The notes under the pieces: generated by a model | Database searches by the model: none | Told to the model about the DNA's origin: nothing | What the model saw: only the letters and a program-made list of their open reading frames with translations | Translations under genes and position numbers: made by a program | Assembly: GCF_001974875.1 (NCBI RefSeq) | Contig: NZ_MTQD01000005.1 | Location: forward strand, 1 to 64,000 | Direction of reading: 5' to 3' | From: Pseudoalteromonas sp. EB27 | Lineage (GTDB): Bacteria; Pseudomonadota; Gammaproteobacteria; Enterobacterales; Alteromonadaceae | Length of the DNA: 64,000 bases | In this document: piece after piece, positions 8,658-17,624 of the stretch | How the letters are laid out: the number at the start of each line of letters is the position of its first letter | How positions within the stretch are numbered: the first letter of the stretch is position 1

Positions 8658-9809
8658 TTAAGCTGACGATTTTTCGCTAAATCTGTCAACCCATAACGCA
8701 ATGATACCATCACCCGTTACATTACACGCAGTACCAAAGCTATCTTGTGCTAAATAAAGTGCAATCATTAATGCTACAGCACCTTCATTAAACCCAAGCA
8801 TGCTTGTTAATAAACCAAGCGCCGACATGACTGCACCACCTGGAGCACCTGGAGCTGCAATCATTACTAAACCTAACATCATAATAAATGGCAGCATACC
8901 CATTAATGAAGGAACTTCCATGCTTGGCGATAAAAACATAACAGCCATTGCACAGGTTACTATTGTTATAGTTGAGCCAGATAAGTGAATAGTCGCGCAA
9001 AGCGGCACAGTAAAATTAGCTACATCTTCTTTAACATTATTTGCCTTACTTGATTGTAGCGATACTGGAATCGTTGCTGCACTCGACATAGTACCTAACG
9101 CAGTAAAGTAAGCTGGGAGCATATTTTTAACTAATTCGATTGGATTACGTTTTAACAATATACCTGTCGCTATATATAAAACGCTTAACCATAACCAATG
9201 CATAACAAGCGCAGCAACTAGTACTACACCAAATGTTTGCAATGTATCAACCACAGTGCCCGCTACCGTCATTTCGGCAAATACGCCAGCAATGTAAAAT
9301 GGTAAAGCAGGTATAATTACTTTTGATAATAACCCGTCAATTACATCTCGTCCCTGATCAGACACCTTTTTAAGTGTATCAAGTTCTAATTGGCTCATGC
9401 CTATACCAAATACAAAAGCAGTCACTAATGCGGTCATTACACCCATCAGAGGTGGAATTTCTAAATCAATAAAACTGCCAATTTCAGTTGCAACTTCAGC
9501 TTCAAAAGTAATGCCACCACTTAAAAAAGGTATAACAGCACTTACTAATAAAAATGCAAGCGTACCTGCAATAATGGTAGAGCTGTAAGCAAACCCGACT
9601 GTTTTACCAAGTAAGTGACCAGACCCTTTTGGTAGGCCAGCAATACCCGATGCAATAAAAAACAAAATGATAAGAGGGATGGTAAAGGAGATAATTTGAC
9701 CAATCAGCTCTTTTACTGTAAATAAAAGTTCAACACCAGTTATAGGTACATATAGTCCGACTAAGATACCGGCCACAATACCGGCAATTAATTTTAAGAT
9801 TAACTTCAT
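8658..9809 (-). CDS. Dicarboxylate/amino-acid:cation symporter (DAACS family)
   Basis: 383-residue inner-membrane carrier of the sodium:dicarboxylate symporter family (GltP/DctA/SstT fold). It has eight or so hydrophobic segments, a serine-rich hairpin (SSAATIPVSL, near residue 242), the HLSGSTI motif near 275 and the small-residue stretch APGAPGGAVMS near 315, matching the re-entrant loops that bind substrate and Na+. It is somewhat short for the family (~400-430) but looks complete. It is separated from uvrY by ~100 nt and probably has its own promoter. Substrate could be glutamate/aspartate, C4-dicarboxylates or serine/threonine; sequence alone does not decide. Confidence 0.92.
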   Translation of the reverse strand: MKLILKLIAGIVAGILVGLYVPITGVELLFTVKELIGQIISFTIPLIILFFIASGIAGLPKGSGHLLGKTVGFAYSSTIIAGTLAFLLVSAVIPFLSGGITFEAEVATEIGSFIDLEIPPLMGVMTALVTAFVFGIGMSQLELDTLKKVSDQGRDVIDGLLSKVIIPALPFYIAGVFAEMTVAGTVVDTLQTFGVVLVAALVMHWLWLSVLYIATGILLKRNPIELVKNMLPAYFTALGTMSSAATIPVSLQSSKANNVKEDVANFTVPLCATIHLSGSTITIVTCAMAVMFLSPSMEVPSLMGMLPFIMMLGLVMIAAPGAPGGAVMSALGLLTSMLGFNEGAVALMIALYLAQDSFGTACNVTGDGIIALWVDRFSEKSSA

Positions 9810-10171
9810 TGTGATTGCTTAATTGAATTTAGATACGTGTTTTTATCATGTTTTAGATGCATTGTGTGATAAAACTATTCAAGTTACATTTATATGCACA
9901 AATAACGAACAAATGCAGCTTGTTCTAGAGCTCGTTTGAACATTTTTTGACTAAACGAGTTTTTACTCTTTAAATCTCAAATTAAGCCCGCACCTACAAT
10001 AACTAAAGCACCGTTAATAATTGATTTTTATTTCGACTGGTTATAAGCCCAATAAATATATGTTATAGCCAAACTTTACTTTAGTTTTTTTAAACTCACA
10101 GTAAAGTGTGTATGTATAGTTAGTAGCAAAGGCTATTAGCACGTTGATCAGATTGTATCCAAAGGAACATT
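9810..10171. other. Divergent promoter region between the symporter and cysK
   Basis: No protein gene seen. It holds an inverted repeat TTTTATCA-N18-TGATAAAA (9841-9874), a possible short plus-strand transcript with two hairpins (listed separately), and the dyad ACTTTACT-N19-AGTAAAGT (10073-10107) about 65 bp before cysK. That dyad could be a regulator site, but I cannot name the protein. Confidence 0.5.
9891..9965 (+). ncRNA. Possible small RNA with a terminator-like 3' hairpin
   Basis: On the plus strand, TTGTGT (9862-9867), 17-bp spacer and TACATT (9885-9890) could form a sigma70 promoter. Downstream are hairpin GAACAA/TTGTTC (9907-9925) and hairpin CTCGTTT/AAACGAG (9931-9959) followed by TTTTT. 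No plus-strand gene precedes it that would need a terminator. By-eye prediction only. Confidence 0.25.
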
Positions 10172-11140
10172 ATGTCTACTATTTTTGAAGATAACTCACT
10201 AACTATTGGTAATACGCCGCTAGTAAAACTTAATCGTGTTACGGGTGGGAATGTATACGCTAAAGTTGAATCTCGTAATCCAAGCTTTAGTATCAAATGC
10301 CGCATTGGTGCATCAATGATTTGGGAAGCTGAAAAGTCAGGTCAGCTTGTTGAAGGTAAAGAACTTATTGAGCCAACATCAGGTAACACTGGTATTGCAC
10401 TTGCATTTGTTGCAGCTGCTCGTGGTTACAAGTTAACACTTACTATGCCAAACACTATGAGCCTAGAACGTCGCAAGCTATTAAAAGCACTAGGTGCAAA
10501 CCTAGTACTTACCGACGGTGCTAAAGGTATGAATGGCGCAATTGAAAAAGCAAAAGAAATTCAAGCAACCGCACCTGATAAATATATTTTATTACAACAA
10601 TTCGAAAACCCTGCAAATCCTAAAATTCACTTTGAAACAACAGGCCCAGAAATTTGCGATGCACTTGACGGCAAAGTAGACTTTTTTGTAGCCGGTGTAG
10701 GTACAGGCGGTACTATTACAGGTGTTAGCCGTTACCTTAAAACAGAAAAAGGTCTAAACGTTAAATCTATTGCTGTTGAACCAACTAACTCTCCAGTTAT
10801 TAGCCAAACGCTTGCCGGTGAAGAAATTAAACCAGGCCCTCATAAAATCCAAGGCATTGGTGCAGGCTTTATCCCAGGTAACTTAGATATGGACTTAATT
10901 GATGCAGCTGAGCTTGTATCTAACGAAGATGCAATTGCAATGGCGCATCAGTTAATGAAAAAAGAAGGTATTTTAGTCGGTATTTCGTCAGGTGCAGCGG
11001 TTGTTGCAGCTAAGCGAATTGCTGAAAAACCTGAAAACGCAGATAAAAATATTGTTGTTATCCTACCTAGTGCAACTGAGCGTTACTTATCAAGCCCAAT
11101 GTTTGATGAAGAGTTTAGTGAGCAAGAGCTAGTGCAATAA
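10172..11140 (+). CDS. cysK: Cysteine synthase A (O-acetylserine sulfhydrylase)
   Basis: 322-residue PLP enzyme making L-cysteine from O-acetylserine and sulfide, the last step of assimilatory sulfate reduction. The Schiff-base lysine is K42 in [11 protein letters not shown]. The substrate loop TSGNTGIA is near residue 69, the PLP-phosphate loop GTGGTITG is near 177, and the serine that contacts the PLP ring nitrogen lies in GISSGA near 270. Length matches E. coli CysK (323). The ATG follows AAAGGAAC. The C-terminal half is colinear with CysK rather than CysM. It is monocistronic and ends at a hairpin terminator. Confidence 0.97.
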   Translation: MSTIFEDNSLTIGNTPLVKLNRVTGGNVYAKVESRNPSFSIKCRIGASMIWEAEKSGQLVEGKELIEPTSGNTGIALAFVAAARGYKLTLTMPNTMSLERRKLLKALGANLVLTDGAKGMNGAIEKAKEIQATAPDKYILLQQFENPANPKIHFETTGPEICDALDGKVDFFVAGVGTGGTITGVSRYLKTEKGLNVKSIAVEPTNSPVISQTLAGEEIKPGPHKIQGIGAGFIPGNLDMDLIDAAELVSNEDAIAMAHQLMKKEGILVGISSGAAVVAAKRIAEKPENADKNIVVILPSATERYLSSPMFDEEFSEQELVQ

Positions 11141-11156
11141 GCAATTCTAAAATTTT

Positions 11157-11183
11157 AAAAGGATGCTTTAGGCATCCTTTTTT
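11157..11183 (+). terminator. Terminator of cysK
   Basis: Stem GGATGC/GCATCC (loop TTTAG) extended by A/T pairs and followed by T6. Confidence 0.9.
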
Positions 11184-11281
11184 ATTATTTATTATCCAAT
11201 TTTCTATTTATTGCCCGCCATACCTTTACATCTTCATAGATAAACCACACACTTTAAAAAAACTAATTAATAATAATTAAT

Positions 11282-11716
11282 ATGAAAAAAATCACGAGTT
11301 TATTAAGTTTGGTTCTCTGTTTATTTTTATCAGCCTGCGGTGACGATACCAAAACACTTGGCGACACTCCTGGCGATACAGCAACCGCTTATTTTGATGC
11401 GCTTTATAACCAGCAAGACCTTCAAAAAGCCAGCACCATGGCAACACCCAACCTTACACGCATAATGAAATCCTACGGTACTGCTAAACAGTTTTCCCGT
11501 AACTTAGTAAATATGCAATACGATGAAGTAACCATTGAAGTTGATATGACCAATATGAGCGTCCGTGAGCAATACGGTGATAATGCTAAAATAAACCTTA
11601 TTTTTACCGGCTATTTAAATGGTGATAAAATTGACGAAATGCGCAGCGTAAAAATGCTTCGTAAAAAGGGGAAATGGTACATAGATAAAATTGTTGCCGA
11701 CCCTTACGCTCGTTAA
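11282..11716 (+). CDS. Small lipoprotein, NTF2/DUF4878-like
   Basis: 144-residue predicted lipoprotein. It has a charged n-region (MKKI), a hydrophobic core and lipobox LSAC with the acylated cysteine at residue 19. The following residue is Gly, then Asp-Asp. The mature part is a single ~110-residue alpha+beta domain: helices around TATAYFDALYNQQDLQKAST, then strands ending in KGKWYIDKIVADPY. This layout looks like the DUF4878/NTF2-like lipoproteins. Function is unknown. It has its own terminator, and the weak ribosome site suggests low expression. The family call is an inference from pattern. Confidence 0.75.
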   Translation: MKKITSLLSLVLCLFLSACGDDTKTLGDTPGDTATAYFDALYNQQDLQKASTMATPNLTRIMKSYGTAKQFSRNLVNMQYDEVTIEVDMTNMSVREQYGDNAKINLIFTGYLNGDKIDEMRSVKMLRKKGKWYIDKIVADPYAR

Positions 11717-11734
11717 AAGAAATGAATTACACAT

Positions 11735-11764
11735 AAAAAGGCCTTACATTTGTAAGGCCTTTTT
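11735..11764. terminator. Bidirectional terminator between the lipoprotein and fadE-like genes
   Basis: Thirteen-bp stem AAAAAGGCCTTAC/GTAAGGCCTTTTT with an ATTT loop, giving T-runs on both strands for the convergent genes at 11282 and 11798. Confidence 0.92.
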
Positions 11765-11797
11765 GATCATGCTTGAGTTAGTATTTAAAGTAGTGCG

Positions 11798-14080
11798 CTA
11801 CAGCTCACCTGGTTGAAAATTATCAACTGCAATGGCTTTCTTTCGTAACTTATTAGCGTGATGCATTGCATCAGCATCCGTTTGCTCTAACAACTTATTT
11901 TCAAGTGCATAGTTAATAGCGCCTTCAATATCAAGCGTTGTAGGCACACTGCCCTTGCGCTGCCATTGTTTTAAATCTTTAAACTGCGCTTGCATGTCGT
12001 GCATTGCTAAAAATGCATTTTCCATTACGCCTGTACCTGCATTTTCATCTACATAACATAAGTGTGTTAAGCGGTTTCTAAATACACCCGGTTGAGTCAT
12101 ACGCTCACAAATACTTTGTGCTATTTCATCACTTGGTCTGTGGTAATGATTTCCAAGCGGGAACACGATACGTTTAAGGATAAAATTAACAACCGGATTT
12201 GAAAAGTTTTTAAAGAAGCCATTAAACGCTTGGCCAATTTCAAATAATGAGTTCTCAATTGCATATTTTACGAATGGTAAATCAGCTTGTTGGCGCCCTT
12301 CGTCTTCATAACGTTTTAAAACAGTTGATGCTAAGTACAAATGACTTAATACATCACCCAAACGTGCCGATATCATTTCTTTACGTTTAAGTTCACCGCC
12401 AAGCATTAACATAGCCACGTCTGTGCAAATAGCTAAGCCTCGGCTCATTCTACTCAATTGTTTATAATAAACAGCCGTTTCACCACCTACAGGGGCTTTA
12501 GCAAAGCAACTACGTGTCAAGCCATGCACAAATGCCATGCCTGCATTACTTGCTGCAAATATTATATGGTTCATTAATAAACCATCAAATTGTTCAAGTG
12601 CTGCGTCGTCATCTTCCATTGCAGCGGCTTCCATTTCTTTTAAAACAAATGGATGACAGCGTGTTGCACCTTGGCCAAATATCATTAAGTTACGCGTTAA
12701 AATATTTGCGCCTTCAACCGTAATTGATACTGGAATACCCATATAGCCATGCGCCAAATAGTTATTAGGCCCTACTTGAATTCCTTTACCTGAATGAATA
12801 TCCATTGCATCGTTCATTACCGTACGACCCATTTCAGTCATATGGTATTTAGCAATCGCTGTTACAACCGACGGGCTTAATTTTAAATCAATCGCACCTG
12901 CGGTCATTAATCGGCACGACTCAAGTGTGTAAGTTAAACCACCAATACGTGCAAGTGCCTCTTGCACTCCTTCAAACTGCCCTATAGATACACCAAACTG
13001 CTGGCGTACCATGGCGTATGCCGATGTCATTTTTGAAGCTAAATGTCCAGTTGCTGCACTTAATGCTGGTAGTGATATACCACGCCCTGCACTTAAACAC
13101 TCAACAAGCATTCTCCAGCCACGCCCTGCACACTCTTGTCCACCAATGATCCAATCCAGTGGTATAAATACATCTTTACCGTAAGTGGTACCATTCATGA
13201 AGGCCATATTAAGTGGATAATGACGCTCACCCGTTTCGACACCCGGATGATCGGTTGGTATAAGCGCACACGTTATGCCTAGCTCTTTTTTATCACCTAA
13301 TAAAGCGTCTGGATCATACATTTTAAATGCTAAGCCGAGTACAGTAGCAACGGGTGCAAGCGTAATGTAACGCTTTGACCAATTTAAACGCAAACCCATT
13401 ACTTGCTCGCCATTGTGCTCACCCATACACACCACACCGGAATCAGGAATGCTGCCAGCATCAGAGCCCGCCTCTGGTCCCGTTAATGCAAAACAAGGAA
13501 CATCTGTACCATTAGCTAAACTTGGCAGCCAACGATCTTGCTGTTCTTTAGTACCATAGTGAAGAAGTAACTCACCTGGACCTAAACTATTAGGCACCAT
13601 AACAGTGACCGCGGCTGTTAAGCTTTTAGTCGAAATTTTTGACACTATCGTTGAATTAGCAATTGCCGAGAACTCACGACCGCCAAATTTTTCAGGAATG
13701 ATCAGCGCAAAAAAACCTTCTGTTTTTAGGTAATCCCACACTTCTTTTGGTAAGTCTTTGTCTTTTTGTACAATTTGATAATCATCAAGCATCGCCAATA
13801 AGGTTTCTACTTGGTTAGCCATAAATGCGTTTTCTTTATCGCTAAGCTCTGGTTTAGGAAAGCGGTGCAGTTTTTGCCAATCTGGGTTACCACTAAATAA
13901 CTCTCCATCCCACCAAACATCACCTGCTTCCATTGCCTCTCGCTCTGTTTGCGATAATGGCGGAAGCACCTTTTTGAACATTTTAAACGTAGGACGACTA
14001 ATCAAGTTTAGGCGAATATCTTTAACCGCAAAAATAACCACCACCACGACCAGCAATATTATAAATATTAACATGCGCAC
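11798..14080 (-). CDS. FadE-type acyl-CoA dehydrogenase (first of two paralogs)
   Basis: 760-residue FAD-dependent enzyme catalysing the first oxidation of fatty-acid beta-oxidation, acyl-CoA to trans-2-enoyl-CoA. An N-terminal membrane anchor (residues ~3-20, almost all V/I/L) precedes the dehydrogenase domains. Recognisable are FALTGPEAGSDAG (FAD-binding loop, ~200) and [13 protein letters not shown] (catalytic Glu region, ~450). The C-terminal ~280 residues are the FadE-specific extension (DUF1974-like). It is shorter than the protein at 46631 (818) because it has one membrane segment instead of the longer two-helix N-terminus. It is monocistronic, and its start region has no FadR-like site as clear as that of the second copy. 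It may have a different chain-length range (inference). Confidence 0.93.
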   Translation of the reverse strand: MRMLIFIILLVVVVVIFAVKDIRLNLISRPTFKMFKKVLPPLSQTEREAMEAGDVWWDGELFSGNPDWQKLHRFPKPELSDKENAFMANQVETLLAMLDDYQIVQKDKDLPKEVWDYLKTEGFFALIIPEKFGGREFSAIANSTIVSKISTKSLTAAVTVMVPNSLGPGELLLHYGTKEQQDRWLPSLANGTDVPCFALTGPEAGSDAGSIPDSGVVCMGEHNGEQVMGLRLNWSKRYITLAPVATVLGLAFKMYDPDALLGDKKELGITCALIPTDHPGVETGERHYPLNMAFMNGTTYGKDVFIPLDWIIGGQECAGRGWRMLVECLSAGRGISLPALSAATGHLASKMTSAYAMVRQQFGVSIGQFEGVQEALARIGGLTYTLESCRLMTAGAIDLKLSPSVVTAIAKYHMTEMGRTVMNDAMDIHSGKGIQVGPNNYLAHGYMGIPVSITVEGANILTRNLMIFGQGATRCHPFVLKEMEAAAMEDDDAALEQFDGLLMNHIIFAASNAGMAFVHGLTRSCFAKAPVGGETAVYYKQLSRMSRGLAICTDVAMLMLGGELKRKEMISARLGDVLSHLYLASTVLKRYEDEGRQQADLPFVKYAIENSLFEIGQAFNGFFKNFSNPVVNFILKRIVFPLGNHYHRPSDEIAQSICERMTQPGVFRNRLTHLCYVDENAGTGVMENAFLAMHDMQAQFKDLKQWQRKGSVPTTLDIEGAINYALENKLLEQTDADAMHHANKLRKKAIAVDNFQPGEL

Positions 14081-14148
14081 ATTCCTTACACATTGAATGA
14101 AAATAGTAACTTAATTATGACCCATCTTAATTTAAATACAATCATTGC

Positions 14149-14162
14149 ACGACGAGTCGTGA
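14149..14162. promoter_or_regulatory. Short operator-like dyad between the fadE-like and M2 peptidase genes
   Basis: CACGAC-GA-GTCGTG, six-bp arms with a two-base centre, lying ~70 bp from the fadE-like start and ~80 bp from the peptidase start. It is GC-rich against an AT-rich background. No known consensus recognised. Confidence 0.3.
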
Positions 14163-14241
14163 GCCTTAACGCATCCATTTTATTGTTTTAAACATCACTG
14201 CTATTATCAACGTTTTAATAACAATAAATTAAAGGAATAGC

Positions 14242-16089
14242 ATGACCCCCTTTCGATTTAAACTAAGTATGAGCGCCTTAATGGTAGCAAGTACTCTTGC
14301 TTTAACGGCCTGCGATGCAGAAGTAACGATAGACACTACCGATTCAGCACACACTAAAAAAGCTGTAACAGCTAAAGGTGCAAAAACATTTATAACAAAC
14401 ACAGAAAAAGAACTAAGTGCACTTTATTTAGAATCGAGCCGTGCAGAATGGATTTACGCAAACTTTATTACTCATGATACGTCGGCTCTATCGGCTGAAG
14501 TTAACCGTAAAATGACCGAAACAGTCGTGCGTTTAGCAAATGAAGCTGCAAAATACGACGAACTAGAGCTTGATTACGATGCTCGCCGTAAGCTTGATAA
14601 ACTAAAACTCGCACTTACACTTCCTGCCCCACAAGACGCTGATAAAACAGCACGACTTTCACAAATTGTCGCAGAGCTTGGCGGCCTATACGGTAAAGGT
14701 AAATACTGTAAAGAAGACGGCAGCTGTTTAAGCCTTGGCGACATGACTTCAAAAATGGCCACCAGCCGAGATTACAACGAACTACTTGATTTATGGCAAG
14801 GCTGGCGTCAAATATCAAAACCTATGCGCTCACTTTACGAGCAACAAGTAGTACTAACCAACGAAGGTGCAAAAGAGCTTGGTTATGCCGATACGGGCGC
14901 TATGTGGCGCAGTAAATACGATATGCCTGCTGATGACTTCACCACCGAGCTTGACCGTATTTGGGGCCAAGTTAAACCGCTGTATAACTCGCTACACTGC
15001 CATGTTCGCGCAAAGTTAGGTGAAAAGTACGGCACCGACAAAGTACCGCAAGACCAACCTATTCCAGCGCACTTACTTGGTAATATGTGGGCGCAAGCAT
15101 GGGGTAATATTTACGATGTAGTTGCACCAGAAAACGCCGATCCGGGTTACGACGTAACCGAGTTATTAGCTCAAAATAATTACGACGAACTTAAAATGGT
15201 AAAAGGGGCTGAAAACTTTTTTACCTCAATGGGTTTTGACGCACTACCAGAGACATTTTACGAGCGTTCACTGTTTGTTAAACCAAAAGACAGAGATGTG
15301 CAGTGTCATGCATCAGCATGGAATATCGATAGCAAAGACGATTTACGCATTAAAATGTGTATTCAGCGCACAGGCGAAGAGTTTTCAGTTATTCATCATG
15401 AACTAGGTCATAACTTTTATCAACGCGCATACAACAAGCAGCCTTTATTTTATCAAGAAAGTGCAAACGATGGTTTTCATGAAGCCATTGGAGACACCAT
15501 TGCCTTATCGGTTACACCGGGTTACTTAAAAGAAATCGGCTTACTTGAACAAGTTCCTGATGAATCTAAAGATATTGGTTTATTAATGAAAATGGCACTT
15601 GATAAAGTCGCCTTTGTGCCGTTTAGCTTAATGGTTGATCAGTGGCGCTGGCAGGTATTTTCAGGGGAAGTAGCACCAGAAAATTACAATAAAGCATGGT
15701 GGGAACTACGTGAAAAGTACCAAGGAGTGCAAGCTCCTATCGCACGTAGCGAAAATGATTTTGATCCGGGTGCTAAGTACCACGTTCCGGGTAACACGCC
15801 TTATACACGTTACTTTTTAGCGCATATTTTACAATTTGAGTTTCATCGCAGCTTATGTGAAATTGCCGGTAACGATAAAGCCATTCATCGCTGCTCTATT
15901 TATAACTCAAAAGAAGCAGGGGATAAGCTAAACGCTATGCTTGAAATGGGTTCGTCTCGCCCTTGGCAAGAAGCGCTTGAAACTGTAACAGGTAAGCCGC
16001 AAATGGATGCAACAGCAATGCTCGATTACTTTGCACCATTACAAACTTATTTAGATAAACAAAACGAAGGCCGCAACTGCGGCTGGTAA
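14242..16089 (+). CDS. M2 family peptidyl-dipeptidase (ACE-like), lipoprotein
   Basis: 615-residue zinc metallopeptidase of family M2 (angiotensin-converting-enzyme fold), which removes C-terminal dipeptides from peptides. A type II signal peptide ends with lipobox LTAC (Cys at 24), so it is probably anchored in the periplasm. The zinc site HHELGH is near residue 387, with the third ligand in NDGFHEAIGDT about 24 residues later. Paired cysteines (for example KYCKEDGSC) suggest disulfides. The single catalytic domain and length fit bacterial ACE homologs. The ATG follows AAAGGAAT. Likely role: nutrient peptide breakdown. Confidence 0.95.
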   Translation: MTPFRFKLSMSALMVASTLALTACDAEVTIDTTDSAHTKKAVTAKGAKTFITNTEKELSALYLESSRAEWIYANFITHDTSALSAEVNRKMTETVVRLANEAAKYDELELDYDARRKLDKLKLALTLPAPQDADKTARLSQIVAELGGLYGKGKYCKEDGSCLSLGDMTSKMATSRDYNELLDLWQGWRQISKPMRSLYEQQVVLTNEGAKELGYADTGAMWRSKYDMPADDFTTELDRIWGQVKPLYNSLHCHVRAKLGEKYGTDKVPQDQPIPAHLLGNMWAQAWGNIYDVVAPENADPGYDVTELLAQNNYDELKMVKGAENFFTSMGFDALPETFYERSLFVKPKDRDVQCHASAWNIDSKDDLRIKMCIQRTGEEFSVIHHELGHNFYQRAYNKQPLFYQESANDGFHEAIGDTIALSVTPGYLKEIGLLEQVPDESKDIGLLMKMALDKVAFVPFSLMVDQWRWQVFSGEVAPENYNKAWWELREKYQGVQAPIARSENDFDPGAKYHVPGNTPYTRYFLAHILQFEFHRSLCEIAGNDKAIHRCSIYNSKEAGDKLNAMLEMGSSRPWQEALETVTGKPQMDATAMLDYFAPLQTYLDKQNEGRNCGW

Positions 16090-16101
16090 ATAGCGCTGAA
16101 C

Positions 16102-16131
16102 AAAAAGCCCGCTCAAATGAGCGGGCTTTTT
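16102..16131. terminator. Bidirectional terminator between the M2 peptidase and porin genes
   Basis: AAAAAGCCCGCTC/GAGCGGGCTTTTT stem with an AAAT loop, placed between convergent genes. Confidence 0.93.
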
Positions 16132-16156
16132 ATTCATATTCTAATTTTCTGTTAAA

Positions 16157-16960
16157 TTAGAACTGTAAGCTTACATTTGCAAAGTAGGCATCATAATCAG
16201 AATCATCCCAGTTATTGCCGTAACCTGCTTCTAAACCAACATTGTTGTTGAAAAAGTGTTGAGCACCAAGAGTGTAATCATCATTTTTATTAACTGTAAC
16301 AAAAACTGATGTTGCTTTGCTGAAATAGTAGTTAGATGCTAATTCCCAGTTACTTGAATCGCCATCAACATCTTCAAATTTACCTTCAACAGTCAAGTAG
16401 TTACCTTGCTGTAAATCAACAAAGTACTTAGCTGCTACTGCACGGTAATCAAACTCATCATCTGCTGTTACTGTAAAGCCGATATAATCAGTGCTGTTTA
16501 ACTGGTGGTTATACGCTAAGTCAAACACAAATTGATTGTCAGCATCTTCTACATCAACAAACGTTGCTTTTAATACAAGGTTTGGGTTAAAGAAGTAACC
16601 AGCTGAAAGTTCAATTACATCCGTGCTTGAGCCAAAATCACTATCGAAATTATTGTACTGTGCACCTAATACAAAATCTTCTACAAAATACTCACCGCCA
16701 ACGCTAGTAACATCTACAAAATCATTATCACTGTATGCACCATAAACATTTGTTTGCTTATTGATGTATTCAAATTGATCGTAAGGACCTAAAGTCGCTT
16801 TTGGAGAAAAATAATACGTTGAGTCAACACTTAATGTGTCATCACCATCTACGTCCACATATCCTACATGGCTAATTGATTGGTAAGTATCTGCGGCTAT
16901 TGCAGTGGTTGCAGCGCTTGATAATAAAATGCTCGAAATGATAACGGCTAATTTTTTCAT
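16157..16960 (-). CDS. Putative outer-membrane beta-barrel porin, copy A
   Basis: 267-residue exported protein with a Sec signal peptide (cleavage likely after AIAA, ~22) and alternating hydrophobic/polar strands rich in Tyr, Phe, Asp and Asn. It ends in Phe (VSLQF), the C-terminal signal for BAM assembly. It fits the 'putative porin' families common in Alteromonadales. The acidic loops (DVDGDDT, DNDD) suggest Ca2+ or cation interaction (inference). It is about half-identical by eye to the protein at 17625; the GPYDQFEYINKQTNVYG block is shared exactly. No substrate can be assigned. Confidence 0.85.
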   Translation of the reverse strand: MKKLAVIISSILLSSAATTAIAADTYQSISHVGYVDVDGDDTLSVDSTYYFSPKATLGPYDQFEYINKQTNVYGAYSDNDFVDVTSVGGEYFVEDFVLGAQYNNFDSDFGSSTDVIELSAGYFFNPNLVLKATFVDVEDADNQFVFDLAYNHQLNSTDYIGFTVTADDEFDYRAVAAKYFVDLQQGNYLTVEGKFEDVDGDSSNWELASNYYFSKATSVFVTVNKNDDYTLGAQHFFNNNVGLEAGYGNNWDDSDYDAYFANVSLQF

Positions 16961-17488
16961 TTTAAATTCCCTATAAATATTACTTTAATGCCTCAGCTGT
17001 CTAGCCAAAGTCGGGGCGCATCCTAACGCCAGAAAAATGAACAAAAACTGAACGAAAGGTCAAATTAAAACCAATGGAGTTGTAATAATTTACATGCAAA
17101 TGTAAATACAAAGTATCCATTAAATCTACAAGACAATATCATGTCATCATTTAAATTCAAAAAGTAACAAATACGGTACAAACTGTCGCTAAATCGAACA
17201 CAACTGAATTATTCGATAAACCTCATCAATATAATTTCCTCTCACTAATTTTTTTTAATTTCTCAAAAAAATTACTCTGTTTAATTCATTTTTTCTGTAT
17301 TTATAATGAAAAATAGGTTTGTATCAGTGCATATTTTTATCTGTTTTTTCCAATAACTATTGTTTACTAGCAAAAACAACTCCAATTCTTACTATTTTAT
17401 AGCTATTATCATCGACTGCACTTAATGGCTTTAATAACAATTTAGCCATTCATGGCGACTCTATTTATAACTTAAAGGAGTTATTTAG
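16961..17488. other. Intergenic region upstream of porin copy A
   Basis: AT-rich sequence holding the minus-strand porin leader (first ~80 nt, similar to the leader of copy B) and the possible plus-strand promoter of the short ORF at 17489. No longer gene is seen. Confidence 0.5.
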
Positions 17489-17533
17489 ATGAGCATGATA
17501 AAGGCCGTAATTATGGCTGGTAAAAGTTTATAG
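17489..17533 (+). CDS. Possible 14-residue peptide or small-RNA gene between the porins
   Basis: AAAGGAG at 17474-17480 sits 8 nt before an ATG that opens a 14-codon frame (MSMIKAVIMAGKSL, stop TAG). About 30 nt later comes a strong palindromic terminator with a T-run on this strand. The combination of a near-ideal ribosome site, tiny frame and terminator looks like an expressed small peptide, a leader peptide, or the translated part of a regulatory RNA. There is no following gene on this strand to attenuate, so a free-standing transcript is more likely. Unproven. Confidence 0.35.
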   Translation: MSMIKAVIMAGKSL

Positions 17534-17560
17534 TTGAAAGCTCAAACGTTTAAAAACGAC

Positions 17561-17588
17561 AAAGCCCGCTAAATTTAGCGGGCTTTTT
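17561..17588. terminator. Palindromic terminator between the small ORF and porin copy B
   Basis: Perfect 26-bp palindrome with arms AAAGCCCGCTAAA/TTTAGCGGGCTTT followed by TT. It serves the plus-strand small transcript best, and can also stop the minus-strand porin at 17625. Confidence 0.88.
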
Positions 17589-17624
17589 AATATTACTTTT
17601 GTATTAACTAAGTACGGGACTTAA

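Noticed and set aside
17561-17588. Perfect 26-bp palindrome as an operator or insertion site
   Set aside because: A GC-rich stem with terminal T/A tracts between genes is a terminator.
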